A stretch of DNA of 60,000 nucleotides from contig OZ037767.1 in NCBI GenBank assembly GCA_964035545.1, positions 28,441,628 to 28,501,627 of the forward strand. The letters run 5' to 3'. Made by a program: the position numbers and the translations under genes. Shown here one piece after another: positions 1 through 13,535 of the stretch. This stretch comes from Bugula neritina. Lineage: Eukaryota; Bryozoa; Gymnolaemata; Cheilostomatida; Bugulidae. Each line of letters begins with the position of its first letter. Positions within the stretch are counted from its first letter, which is position 1. Below the pieces are notes generated by a model, which was not told the DNA's origin, did no database searches, and saw nothing but the letters and a program-made list of their open reading frames with translations.

Positions 1-571
1 TGTTCCTTGTATAGTCATAACCTACATATAATACATGTAAGCTTGTGAAATCAGCAGTAAAATTAGCAACAATTAAGCAATTGTTAATATTAAGTATTCT
101 TCCAGTGAAGAAAATTATTCACAAAGATTGTTTTTAGCTATAAAAAATATTTCTACATAGAAATCGTATTAAAAGAAGTTTTTAGACATTAAATAATGCA
201 ATCAATCCCAAAGTAGTGCGTAATTCACATCTTTTGTCAAAACTATTTTAGGCTACTTGTTTCTGGTATTACTGACAAAAGCAATAGCAGCTTAATAAAT
301 ATAATATCATTGCGCATAAAACTAGAAATTAATTGTCATAACATGCATTTTAAAGTAAACTAACTAATGAATGCAAATACAGTTATAAACATCAGAAAAA
401 CTATGAGATGTTTTTTTAGATTTGACATTCTGAAATTGTCTGTTAGTTGACTCGCTCAGTTACACACAATATAAATATTAGATACGTCTGCATTTAACCG
501 GAGCAGAGCTAGTACAACGTCAAAGTTTTGTTTTGTTTCGGAGAGATGACCCCTCTCGGTTTCCTCTGGCG

Positions 572-2240
<1,669 letters not shown>

Positions 2241-3611
2241 CTTCAAATAAGTTAGCAAATGGTGAAAGTTTGAGACATATTATTTTGATTTGACAACAGA
2301 ACAACTAGAGCTATCATTTAGCAATTATTTCAATTAAAACTTTAAACTATTGAAGCATCAGTTTTTGTAATTTGGTACATTAGCATTTGTCGAAAAGTTA
2401 TTAAATTGACATTATTAGTACCATAGCCACATGTTAAAAATATAATAGACTATTAATTGTTATGAAATAGATCTTAGCCTTTTAAAAGACTCCTGGATAT
2501 TCAAATGAAATTTTAATTCTTTGTTTCCAACTTCTGTTTTAGTTTCACAAAGTTTAGAACACAAATAAGCCTTTCTTTGTTATTTGTGGCATTGCAATAA
2601 GCTAAGAAATTATAAACTTTGCATGATATTTAATACAACCAAAAATATATAGTATATATTGCAAATGGTAATGTTCCATATTCATATCCTTTAAGTATCA
2701 ATTAGTTGGCTAAAACCCCTCTAATCTAATCAATATTGTATCAACGATAAAACCTGTACATATACCACAAATTAATGAACTTTCTGTAAACATTGATTTG
2801 CTCTATTATTAACTCTGCATAAGCAAGCAAAAAATGTTTTTCTCTGATTAGTTTTCTCTAAATTGCACAGTCATGGGTGTTACAAACCCACACCACAGTC
2901 TCAAGTGGGATAATGGTTTCTGACCCAACTTAAAACAAGTTTTGACTGAAAATATCATGTCTAATCTCTTTGAATAGTTAACTTATTGTGAGCAGTCTTT
3001 GGTATTTTTGCTGTGCACTACAATTTTCTTTTGAGAAGCTTATTAGGTAGATTACCCTAAATTCACTTCTGAAAGTTTGGAGGGTCAAACAGGGTTCTAC
3101 AGTCAAATTATAAAGTTTGTTTCAAGCTTCAAAAACACCCACCATTAAGCAATTTAGACCTAATGCTCTAATAGCAATATACGTATCTATGTTCATTCTT
3201 GGTTAATTGTACATGCAATGAACATGCATCAGTGCACGTACATATTTTGTAGCATACGTAAACTGGTGAATTCTTGGTGGTAAATGATATAGCCATTCTT
3301 AGAATAAAGTCACAGTTATACAGTTGTTATATAATAGTCTGAGAAGGAACTGTGTGACACTTTTTATGCTACAATTATTGTTGGGGAACAAATGATGCGA
3401 GCTAATTGGTGATTAGAGTTGCAATAGGTTATTAGGCACCTGATTGAGTGCAAAGAATGTGCTAAATATAAAATATTTCACATCTTTTGCCAAGATAACA
3501 TAAATATAGATGAGCAAGTATGGGGCATGAGAATGTACAAAGCAGGGCATTTTGATTATTTAGGAAAAGAAGAAATTAAGGATTAGTTTAATTAGCAGTG
3601 TTTCACAACTG

Positions 3612-3671
3612 CTGTAGGTAAGCAGCTGAAGCCAGCAACTTCTGTAGGTAAGCAGCTAAAGCCAGCAACTT
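3612..3671 (+). repeat. 30-bp direct repeat, two copies
   Basis: The unit beginning CTGTAGGTAAGCAGCT occurs at 3612-3641 and 3642-3671 with one base difference. Each copy contains TAG followed by GTAAG, which resembles an acceptor directly followed by a donor. No exon was recognised next to it. Confidence 0.9.
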
Positions 3672-5137
3672 TACTGAATAACGAAAATTACCTTCCAGTA
3701 AGCAATAGCGTGTGTTTACGGTATTAATGCAAAGGCTTTTGCTTGACCTTGCTCACTTAGATTTAGTTAGGTGTTATTCAGATACTGGGCTACTTTAAGA
3801 GCTGATTTAGCAAGTATTTTATTGCTGTTTTATTTGGTTTAATACTTATTACAGCAGATGATAAATGCTATAAGCTGGTACGCAGGTAAGGAATCCCTTT
3901 AAACCAGCATTGAGTCGCGGAGCATGTGAGGTTGTGATCGGCAGTTTGCAGGGTAGTTAGGCTTATATCACCTATTATTTTGTCATAACCATAGATTAAC
4001 TGGTGAATTGCCTACACAAAATTATAACTATTACCAATAATCCTAAAACAAGTGAACTTTAAAAACTCATGCTATATTAGCACATACAAATTATGTAATC
4101 ATTATGGATTGTTAATAAACTAATAGCTATGTATTCATAATTTGAATAGTAATGCTATAAATAAACTCTATTATAACGTAGTCGGTGTCGCAATCCAGTA
4201 ATAGTGATCTTGAGAGTTCCTTGAGAATCTCTGATATCATACAGATTCTAGAGCTTAGATACATAATCTTGGTTAACAAGCTTAGCCAAGGTTTGAAGTC
4301 TCGACTTATTCTACTCATCCTATTGCTATAGCTGAGATAAATACGCGATTGTTTTATAGGAAAAATGAATTTTTAAGGTGATTTTAGACCCTAGATGTTA
4401 GCTAGATAAGCAAATGTGCACCGGGTAACAACTTGCACTCTCTTGTCAGAGTTCTCTTTATATATAAAGCTGTTATTGGATAATTGAGATTAACTACTGT
4501 GATAATCTCGCCATTATCATCACACGTACACAATCAACATGGATAATCCACTTCTCAGTAATTGCCTTATCTCACCAGATACAGCCATAATCTTTGCAGA
4601 TTCATGCTAACTCTACCCTGAACATCTCTTGAACTAATATAAGACTGTATCAGTTTTGGGAATAGATAATTAAAATTCAGGAAGATGCACGATAAAAGCA
4701 AAAACTAAAAAAATCTTATTAGTTTAATTAATTAAAAACAAATTACAATCTAAATGTCTAAACAAAATTCGATATTACGGCATGTATTAAGGCACACAGT
4801 AAAAAACCTAGTTAAATTAAGTCAAGCCAACTGCTTTAGATTAGCAAGATTTAAGCTCATATGTAGCTTTAGAGTCTAGAGTTGTTTTACAATCTCAGTA
4901 TGTAATATCAGAATATAGTTGCGATCAGCCCTCACCGATTCAGTCATTGTACATGGTATATGTTTCTAAATTAGCCTATTAATGTATGACAACATTATCA
5001 TACATTTTCCTATAGTTTATGCTTGAAAATTTGCAAAATATAGAATATTATTTTTCTGAAATGTGGTAACAAATATAAGGCTGTATTATGAGATAATAGG
5101 CAATACTGAGGTGAATGAGGTCATTTAATATCTATTT

Positions 5138-5164
5138 GAGTACCACTCCGTTTGAGTGGTACTC
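5138..5164. repeat. Perfect 11-bp inverted repeat (hairpin)
   Basis: Arms GAGTACCACTC and GAGTGGTACTC are exact reverse complements around a 5-base CGTTT loop. No gene or operon-like context; an isolated palindrome of unknown role. Confidence 0.9.
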
Positions 5165-7378
5165 CTATTAAATCCCCATTAATCACTTTTTTCAAGCAAA
5201 AGGTTTATTAATTTCATAAGTGAAGAGACGAGGCGTGATATTATCCATTCGTAGAAGTTATTTCCTGAAAAGTATACGCCAGAAGTTAGATTATTAATAA
5301 ATAAAAATCTCATATAAATACACTTTTTACAATCATACTATTGTACTCTTAACAAAGCAGTGAAGTTTAGGATAATGGTGTTGGCATTTAGCACATACTC
5401 CTAATTAAATATTCTGAGCTAACAGCTAAAACTAATTTCCACCCCCCTTACTTTTAAGTGCTATTAGTACAAAGTTTAAATTAATTTTAATTGGATCATA
5501 AATTATAAATTTTTTTGCTGTTGCATTATGCAACAGTTGTTGGACCTAAAATTTGTTCCTGTGATCAATGTAACTTATAGAAGGACACCAGGTACTCTGT
5601 ACTTAATGCATTAACGTATTGCCAGAAATAGGAAATGGGTAATAGACGCATTTTCATATTTTAATAATAATTAATCAAACACATTATAGTTACATTTATT
5701 TGAAACAAAATTTTGCGATAAAACCAGATTTGGTAGCAATTTTTTAACCACTATAAACAATCTGGGTATATAATATGTCATTATATATCATTCTATTATA
5801 TGCCATGGTATTACATATTATGTTACCATAGTTATGTTTTATACAAATTTTGGTACAACTGACTTTTGTGATGAACTGCCGATGACTCATACTGCACATG
5901 TTGATGACAATGTAGCAAGAATATGAAAGCTTTAATTTGACTGACACAAGCGGCTCATCATTAAAATGGGCTGTTTTAGAAAACATTCATGTGGGTAATT
6001 TCATCTAACTATTTTAATATTCAACTCATTATAATATTGAAGTTAAAAAGCTACTTCTAGACACTAATGAATGCTAGTAAAGAACCTAACTAGTGAAAAT
6101 ATGCACACAGAACACAACTTAGCCAGAATGTGCACTATTTCCATATGCTTCAGTATATTCAACAGTTTTATTCTCAACTTTGCCGTTGCATGGGCAGCAT
6201 TTTCCAACAATTGTTATGTTTCTTTTAGTCAAAGTTTGTAACCAAGTGAGAGGTGTATCATGAATATATAAACAACATGGATATATAACTTGGCATTACA
6301 ATGTCACTATTAATCAGTACCATACAGGAAAATAGTTTTTTTAACATGTGTACTAATTTTACATACCTGTATGGCTATGCTGATTTGCTGATAGCTGGTG
6401 AAATAACGAAAATAGAAAGCAGTTTGAGATGAAATATTCCAGTTTCATGGCTTCCAAGATGAGCAACTTTGGTCAGATCTCAAACTACAACAAAATAGGG
6501 ATTATTTTCTGATACTGCAGCTACTCATGTCTGCAATACCACAGCTGGCAGCGCTAAATGATGACATTGACTAAGATGATTACTTCTGGAAGGATCATGT
6601 GTCATGCCTCACTAGCAACTCTGAATTAGCTATGATTAGATGTAAAAATTGTCAGGTCATGCATTCTTACCCATTCACGACGAGTCCAACACTGTGTTGG
6701 ATAATATACAGTGAATTTACTGAATAAAATACATACTAATGATTGTATAATGCATATGACTGTCTCTGAGATAAAATCTTCCATATACATTCTAATTAAT
6801 TAATCTGAAAGCTATAAATAGTTACAGTAAGATAGACTATCATAATTTTTAAATCTAAGAATTCATCAAATTTCTAAAACTTTAGATAGACTAAAAAGAG
6901 CCAATACGTGAATATGTTAATATTTAATTTGATAATTTCATGTTATAAACTATTTATCGTACAGTGTGCACCACTTGAGCCTGAAGTGTACAATGCTTAG
7001 ATGTTGCAAAGTTTATTGAAAACTTTCAGTCAAAGTTCCTGCTGTGATTAATAATTTGTACTATAATATACACCTGAGTGGACAAAGGAACAGGGTGGAC
7101 ATTTCCATGCTGAATCTGAAGCACTCTCAACAAGTTATTAGTAAAAAAATATATTTGAATCACATGTAATGTTGTTTTTGGCTAATGCAACGCACACCTA
7201 TGATCATAGAATAATGCTTTCAACTAAATTATGCTACCATTTATAAAAGTTATAAACCTTCTATCAATTACATACAATCAATTAAAAGAAAGATTGAAAA
7301 AAGTTTTCTGTCTTCCATTCAGCCAGACAATTAGAACTTTACGTTGTAGCACATTATTATCTATATGTCTTTCCTGGG

Positions 7379-7425
7379 TGCATGCGTGCGTGCGTGCATG
7401 CGTGTGTGTGTGTGTGCGCGCGTGG
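7379..7425. repeat. TGCG / TG microsatellite
   Basis: Alternating purine-pyrimidine run (TGCGTGCGTGCATGCG followed by TGTGTG and GCGCGC). Sequence of this type can adopt Z-DNA. It lies in a stretch with no recognised gene. Confidence 0.9.
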
Positions 7426-8075
7426 TAAGGTACAAGTTCTACAACCAAGGAAAAATTTTTTTCCCAAATTTTGATTTTTATTTGTAAACAAGAGGTTATT
7501 GAAAATCAAAATCAAAATTTTAAATGCTTAGAAAAACTAAAAGCACAAACATGTTTCCGGTTACCAATTAATTACTTACCAAAACGATAAAGAAATTTCC
7601 CAATAATAAGCCTAGACAATAGCACTATAAGTTGCAGCAATCTACTCCTTCAACTCCAGCAACTAGAAGTAAGCTTAAACTTTCTTATCCACTGTGAATG
7701 CTATGCCCTCAATTCAAATAACCACAAACCAATTGGTGCAAACCCTGAACTCCTTGTAGATTTATCTCAAAACCCAAATGTATATATAGTGTCTGCGTAG
7801 AGCTACCAAATGAAACTGTATGTTTCGCAAGCGAATTAAAAGTCTCCCCAATTATCCTGATTAATTGTTGGAATCTGACAAGATGTGAATGGTAAGTGAT
7901 TGATTTCGTATCAATAATCTGTGAACTACGTCACACAGCGGGTAGAGCTAGAACATGCTGTCTTATGCTACTAAATGACATCTCATCTAGCTGCAACCTG
8001 CTTTACTTCTGGAAAATTACAGTTGAACAGTTTGCTCCAAGGTTCATACAAAGTTTTTCTGCCTTAGGCCAGAGT

Positions 8076-8159
8076 CAGCGGTCAAATGTCATTAGGTCAG
8101 AGGTCAAATGCCATTAGGTCAAAGGTCTAATTGTATTAGGTTAGAGGTCAACTGTAATT
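8076..8159 (+). repeat. Tandem array, ~22-bp unit ATTAGGTCAGAGGTCAAATG
   Basis: Diverged tandem copies of a unit reading approximately ATTAGGTCAGAGGTCAAATG run up to 8159. A further copy, ATTAAGTCAGAAGTCAAATG, resumes at 8923 on the far side of the inserted element at 8160-8922. The array is therefore the target into which that element inserted. Confidence 0.85.
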
Positions 8160-8922
8160 CACGGGCTTTCCATGTACCGATCTGAGACATGTGCTCAGAT
8201 CGATCGTTTTTCCATGAGAGTGTCAGATCGATCTCTCGGAGTTGCCTCCTCTTAGGTAAAGACTACTTTAATAGCATAATTTTTTCACCCACCTGAGTGA
8301 TGAAAGCTACTGCTGTTGGAAACCAAAATTTTCATAGTCTAAAATTTACTGTCAGCTATAAACTCTACGCAGTAAAGCTTTTAGTATGAAGTAATTTGGC
8401 CAATTTAATGTAATTAATTTTAATATTTTAGCTTGACAGCTTATATAAAATTAATAGCTGTTGTGCAGCTTATTCATAAACTTACGGGACTATTAGGCTT
8501 AAAATTACGCAGCAAATAACTAATGACAGTGCGTTATACTAGTCGTTTAAATTCAATTGAAATGCTCTCACTTTTTGTATCTTCTACCGTCCATAATTTT
8601 ACATAATTAAGTTTTCCTAATCATTTTACTGAAAGTCAAAGTTTTGCCACTTAAAAAGGTGGCTATCTTAATTATTAAGTACTTTGCTTAGTAATTAACA
8701 ATAAGTTATCATTTTTATTAGCAGACAACATTTTAGCGAGCAGTCATTTTTCTACTTCTCGGATCGATCTGGCGTCTTTCCATGGTCTTATTGCATTGAG
8801 ATCGATCTGAGTTCGAGCTCTACAGACCGACCAGCTCAGAACGACTGAGATCGATCTTTGGCGTCTTTCCATGGATCGATCTCAGCAAGATCGATCTGAG
8901 ATCGGTACATGGAAAGCCTGTG
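8160..8922. mobile_element. Non-autonomous DNA transposon (MITE-like), 763 bp, TIR plus ATT target-site duplication
   Basis: The left end CACGGGCTTTCCATGTACCG and the reverse complement of the right end, CACAGGCTTTCCATGTACCG, form terminal inverted repeats matching at 26 of 28 positions. The flanking bases are ATT at 8157-8159 and ATT at 8923-8925. Removing the element and one ATT restores an intact unit of the surrounding tandem array, which is strong evidence of insertion with a 3-bp duplication. Subterminal regions carry about seven copies of a palindrome close to AGATCGATCT. There is no transposase reading frame. A CAC start with a 3-bp duplication is seen in EnSpm/CACTA elements; PIF/Harbinger also gives 3 bp. 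The superfamily is not resolved. Confidence 0.88.
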
Positions 8923-9048
8923 ATTAAGTCAGAAGTCAAATGTTAGTAACTTAGAGAGTACAAAGCTGCTTGCAATAACTTTGGTGATGCACCTATGTAA
9001 TATTGCAACGATGTAGCATTCTAGCATTGCTGAAAAATAATATTGTAG

Positions 9049-9094
9049 ATACTGCAGGCGTGAGTGTTAGAATACTGCAGACGTGAGTGTTAGA
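9049..9094 (+). repeat. 23-bp direct repeat, two copies
   Basis: The unit ATACTGCAGGCGTGAGTGTT plus AGA is present twice in tandem with one difference, followed by a partial third copy. Each unit contains CAG and then GTGAGT, a donor-like string. No exon was recognised beside it. Confidence 0.85.
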
Positions 9095-10429
9095 ATACTG
9101 GAATAGTTTTCTGTTTTCTATTTGAACTTCAGTAGCTTAAAATGATGTCAGGAACTAGTTTTGAAATAGTTTTCAAAGAAGGCTTAATTAGAGATAATAA
9201 GGCAAAAACAATACTTTACAGAATATTATATATCTTTAAGCTCTAAAGATGTAGTGAATGATGAGGGTACTTAATGACTGTTATGTTTGTATATAAGTGT
9301 TATTTATTATCACATTTGGTAAGTATGATGTAATTTGTCCAAATAGCAACAATATAGTTGCCTTCTCATTTAATTAGCCTTGTAACAGTTTTCTAACCTG
9401 GTATAGCTGGTGTTTTTCAGAGTAATATTCCTGATAGACTCAGTACCATCCTACAAGACATCTGACAAAGCTCAGTAAAGACTTTAGCAGTGCCTTCTCT
9501 TGTAGTATAGGCAAAGTACTTGTACGTGGAATAGTCCAGGGATGTACAGTTAGGTGTGGCAATTATAGTTTAATTGGTGATACGTTATCACATTGGTAAT
9601 GCAATTGACACAGGCTTTCACTGTCCTGCGTCACAAGTTACTGGAGTGTCACATTACAACATAAGATGCAAAACACAAATTTTCAAGTAAAATGCCACCA
9701 GCACAATAGATAGCAGGTTCAATATTGAATATAAACTTTATAGCCTGTAGACTGTAGACTGTAGAGTATAGACTATAACATATTCTTAAAGTGGCAAACA
9801 CTTACATTCTTCTAAAGTTTAAAGAGAGACACATGCATAATTTTAAAACAATCAAAATGCTTCTGGGTTGGGATAATAACAGGGTTTGGGGTGAACTAAA
9901 ATTATGCTTCATGATCATTAGTTTTGACATGGATATAATGGCAGTGAGAATAGCTTTAGCATAAGGCAGTACAACTATATGGTGATTTGGTTTTATTATC
10001 ATCCCTCTTATTACTGCAGATACAAGATCTTTTAAAATTTATAATTGCTTTTATACAAATGACTATTTCATTACATGAGATAACTAATTTATTCAAAAAA
10101 TGACCGTAGGAGAAAGGCTTATAATATCTGTTAGTTACATAATGAGCAAGTTTTAATCATTAGGTGAAGTTGTTTAGGATTTATCCATGCAACAAATCTG
10201 AGATGCTGTATGTAAGCTTTCAAAGTGTAGATTATGGACAACCTATAAAGCTTATGACAAACTGGATTATGTTTTAATCCAGTTAATGTAGTCCTAAGTA
10301 ACAGCTGCATAACTAATTTAGTAGGTTTACGTTGAGTCGTATCAAGTGAGAAGTTTTCCGATATTTTGTGTTGTAGCTTTTACAACTTTGTACCCTCAAC
10401 ACCTTTACCCCCAAAACCCCTTACAATAC
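9095..10429. other. Stretch with no recognisable gene
   Basis: AT-rich, stop-rich DNA. A minus-strand frame at 9802-10002 is open for 66 codons, but its translation has no recognisable character and I do not call it. Confidence 0.5.
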
Positions 10430-11050
10430 CTTCAGTACCTTTACTATACCCCCAGTATTTTTACTATACCCTTACTACACCCTTACTACACACTTACTAC
10501 ACCCTTACTATAATACCCTTACTATACCCTCACTATACCCTTACTACACCCTTACTACACCCTTACTATAATACCCTTACTACACCCTCGCTATATACCC
10601 TCGCTATACCCTCACTATACCCTCATTATACCCTCACTATACCCTTACTACACCCTCACTATACCCTTACTACACCCTCACTATACCCTTACTATACCCT
10701 TACTACCCTCTTACTATACCCTTACTACACTCTTACTACACCCTTACTATACCCTTACTACACCCTTACTACACCCTCACTATACCCTTACTACACCCTC
10801 ACTATACCCTTACTACACCCTCACTATACCCTTACTATACCCTTACTACCCTCTTACTATACCCTTACTACACTCTTACTACACCCTTACTATACCCTTA
10901 CTACACCCTTACTACACCCTCACTATACCCTTACTACACCCTCACTATACCCTTACTGCACCCTTACTATGCCCTTACTATATCCTTACTATAATCTTAC
11001 TATACCCTTACTGTACTTTCACTATACCTCACTATACCCTCAGTACTCTG
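10430..11050. repeat. 11-bp minisatellite (CCCTTACTACA type)
   Basis: About 55 tandem units of an 11-bp sequence alternate between variants such as CCCTTACTACA, CCCTCACTATA and CCCTTACTATA. A higher-order duplication is visible: the run starting TACTACCCTCTTACT at 10701 recurs at 10844, a period of 143 bp, which is 13 units. Because 33 bp is three units, it sustains a long plus-strand reading frame (10366-11145) that is an artefact. It is not a canonical TTAGGG telomere repeat. Confidence 0.95.
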
Positions 11051-13535
11051 AATACCTCAGCATTTCTAGTATTATCAGTACAGATCTGCCAATAAGTAAT
11101 CATCTTGATGAGTGTACAGCTGAACGAGACAGTGTATTACAGTAAGGGGTAACCGGAATTAGAAATTACCTTCTCTCTGAAAGAGAAATCTATTGCTTTA
11201 ATAACCAGATATCTTTCAGAAAACTTTTGTTTAGGACTGTATATAGGCTATCCGTTAAGATACTTCATGCATCTGTTCAAAAAGGCATCCCATCTTTAAA
11301 TTATTACATAATAAACTGATAAACAAATTGTCAATTTCAATTCATTTCTGTCTTTTTTATATTATAACCATTTAATTCCTATGAAAAAAGCTTAAAGTTC
11401 ATTGAGATTTAGCAATAGTTGAACAACCATTAGCATTCCATTTACGAGCCGTGCTCAAAGCCACCCTCTCTTAAGATGAGCTTGTCATACCAACTAGCAC
11501 CAGGCTCAACCCAACTGCAAATTGGAAACCCATTCCAGGTTTTGTGCCACGACACCAAAATTTCACCAACCTCTAATTTATGCGCATTTTATACAACTAT
11601 GTGTCCTAATAAAAGTGTAATTATTACCTATTCTCTTATTATAAAACAGGTCAATGTAATTTACATTTTATTATTAATATACCACGCAATCAAGGAAGTT
11701 GATGATTTGATATCATTTAGTGGGCAGACATTTTGTGTTAGAAGATTGTCAAATTTTGCAAATACCTGAAGGTGAAGGAGTTAACTTTAATTTCAGGTAA
11801 AACACGCCCCAATGACACCTTTTCAACCATGACTCTCTCTAAACCTGCAAATCATTTCCACTTTTAGTCACCTGGAAAAGTTTAAACGTCAATTTGCAGA
11901 TTCTCTGACTCATCCTTGATGATAAATTATTATAAAAGTAAAATGAATTTTCCAGCCTCACAAAAAAATTGAATTGATTAATGAATTTCAGAATATAATT
12001 CAATTTCGGAAGAAAGAAATAATCTGCGTATAGATAAAAAATATACCTTATACACCCAGTAGCGCTAGATTATGTATTAGAGAAAAATCAATTTGCTTAA
12101 CAATAAATTTCGACGTGATTTGATCCGTAACAATATGGTACCTAAATTAATTTTAGAAGTTATCAAAGAAGTTAGATTTATAACTTAGCTCTAAAATTTA
12201 ATTAACATTTTATTGATGTTATGATTAGAAAGTGTACAATTGCTTTGCTTCCCAAAAGTGGGGACATCATAACACACATAAATTGCAATCCAATGCATAG
12301 AACTGGATATTTCAGTCAAGAAATGCTGTAGCAAATTCAGACGTTAAATTATTTAAGAATGCTATTGATAAATGATTAAAACTCTGTGACCAACATGATC
12401 AGATGTGTCCAACAGGCCTAATAGTATATTATCATTATGAAAAGCTTTGAAGAATTATCTTACCTTGAACACTTTAAAATAAGAAAGCTCACTAAATATA
12501 TGTTTATATTTTTTACACTTAGTAAAAAGTGAAAACTCTAGTACCTACAAATAGGGACTGTAGATGTGAATCATCAGAAATATTACACACTGTAGTGTAT
12601 AGCAAAATATGCTTTACTCATTTGAATGTTTCAGTTATTAAATTTCACCTGTACAATAAAACGAAGTACGATGTAGATCACCAAAATATGACCAACTAAA
12701 GACAAACAGTTTAGGAGTTATTTCTCCTGAAAGGCAGACAAGTAGTGTATAGTTTAGCATAGAGTTTATTAGCACAAAACATCAGGAGGAATAAAAAGAA
12801 ATATGTTTATATTCAATAGCAAACATGGAGTAATAATTTAAAGTATGTACATAAAGTTATATGTGTATTTAGGGCATCATTAAAACAATAAATAATGAGC
12901 TGATGAAAACCAATAAGTTGTCAATGGGCAGTTTATAGTGTAATAACTAAAAAACACAACTGGCACAATGCCAGGTAATCAACGGACGGATATTACTGTA
13001 TAAATTCCAATGGCAGACATCACATGATCAATTTAAGAAGCTGAGAATGGCGTCTGATTGGTTACCTGCGTAAAGAAACAGCCAAATGTAATCTCATATA
13101 TCTTACCTCCTTTACATTACACTGCAGATTACATAATATCAACATTATTCTTAGCTTAGCAAACGACATCATTAGATTTACTCTGTCTACCCAATATATA
13201 GATATACATACTATAAAATATGATTTGCGTTATAACATATAGAAATGTTGAAAATAGTGACATTAAGTAGCTATTTGTGCTCTGTTTGAATAATATAACT
13301 AACATCCTACAGGGCAGAAAAACTGTAAAAGGAAGAGGCTCTCCATTATTACAAATAATTGATAATTTTATCTCTTTTTATACACAATATTGAATAATAT
13401 GAAAATAAATTATCCAATTCGCAAAATGTAAGACATTTAGATTAGCTGCTCATTATCAGCAATGCCAATATTATCATGGTAAGCATGAAAATTCCAACAC
13501 CCAATAAATAACAAATGCTTTTGTAAATAACATGG
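11051..13535. other. Region downstream of SPAG17, no coding sequence recognised
   Basis: AT-rich DNA downstream of the SPAG17 stop codon, likely holding its 3' untranslated region and then intergenic sequence. A minus-strand AATAAA (TTTATT near 12766 on plus) is far from the stop, so I do not assign it as the polyadenylation signal. Confidence 0.5.

Larger units (their letters stand above)
2241..7378. other. Stretch with no recognisable gene
   Basis: AT-rich DNA with frequent stops in all frames. The few open frames above 60 codons have no recognisable composition or splice context. Small repeats found here are listed separately. It could be intergenic, or hold large introns and small 5' exons of the cysteine-rich gene at 572-2240. 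Confidence 0.5.

Noticed and set aside
10430-11050. Interstitial telomeric repeat
   Set aside because: The 11-bp unit is not TTAGGG or a simple variant of it.
10366-11145. 259-codon plus-strand open frame (YTLTTPLLHP-like repeats)
   Set aside because: It is produced by the 11-bp minisatellite, whose three-unit period of 33 bp cannot create stops. No gene features.
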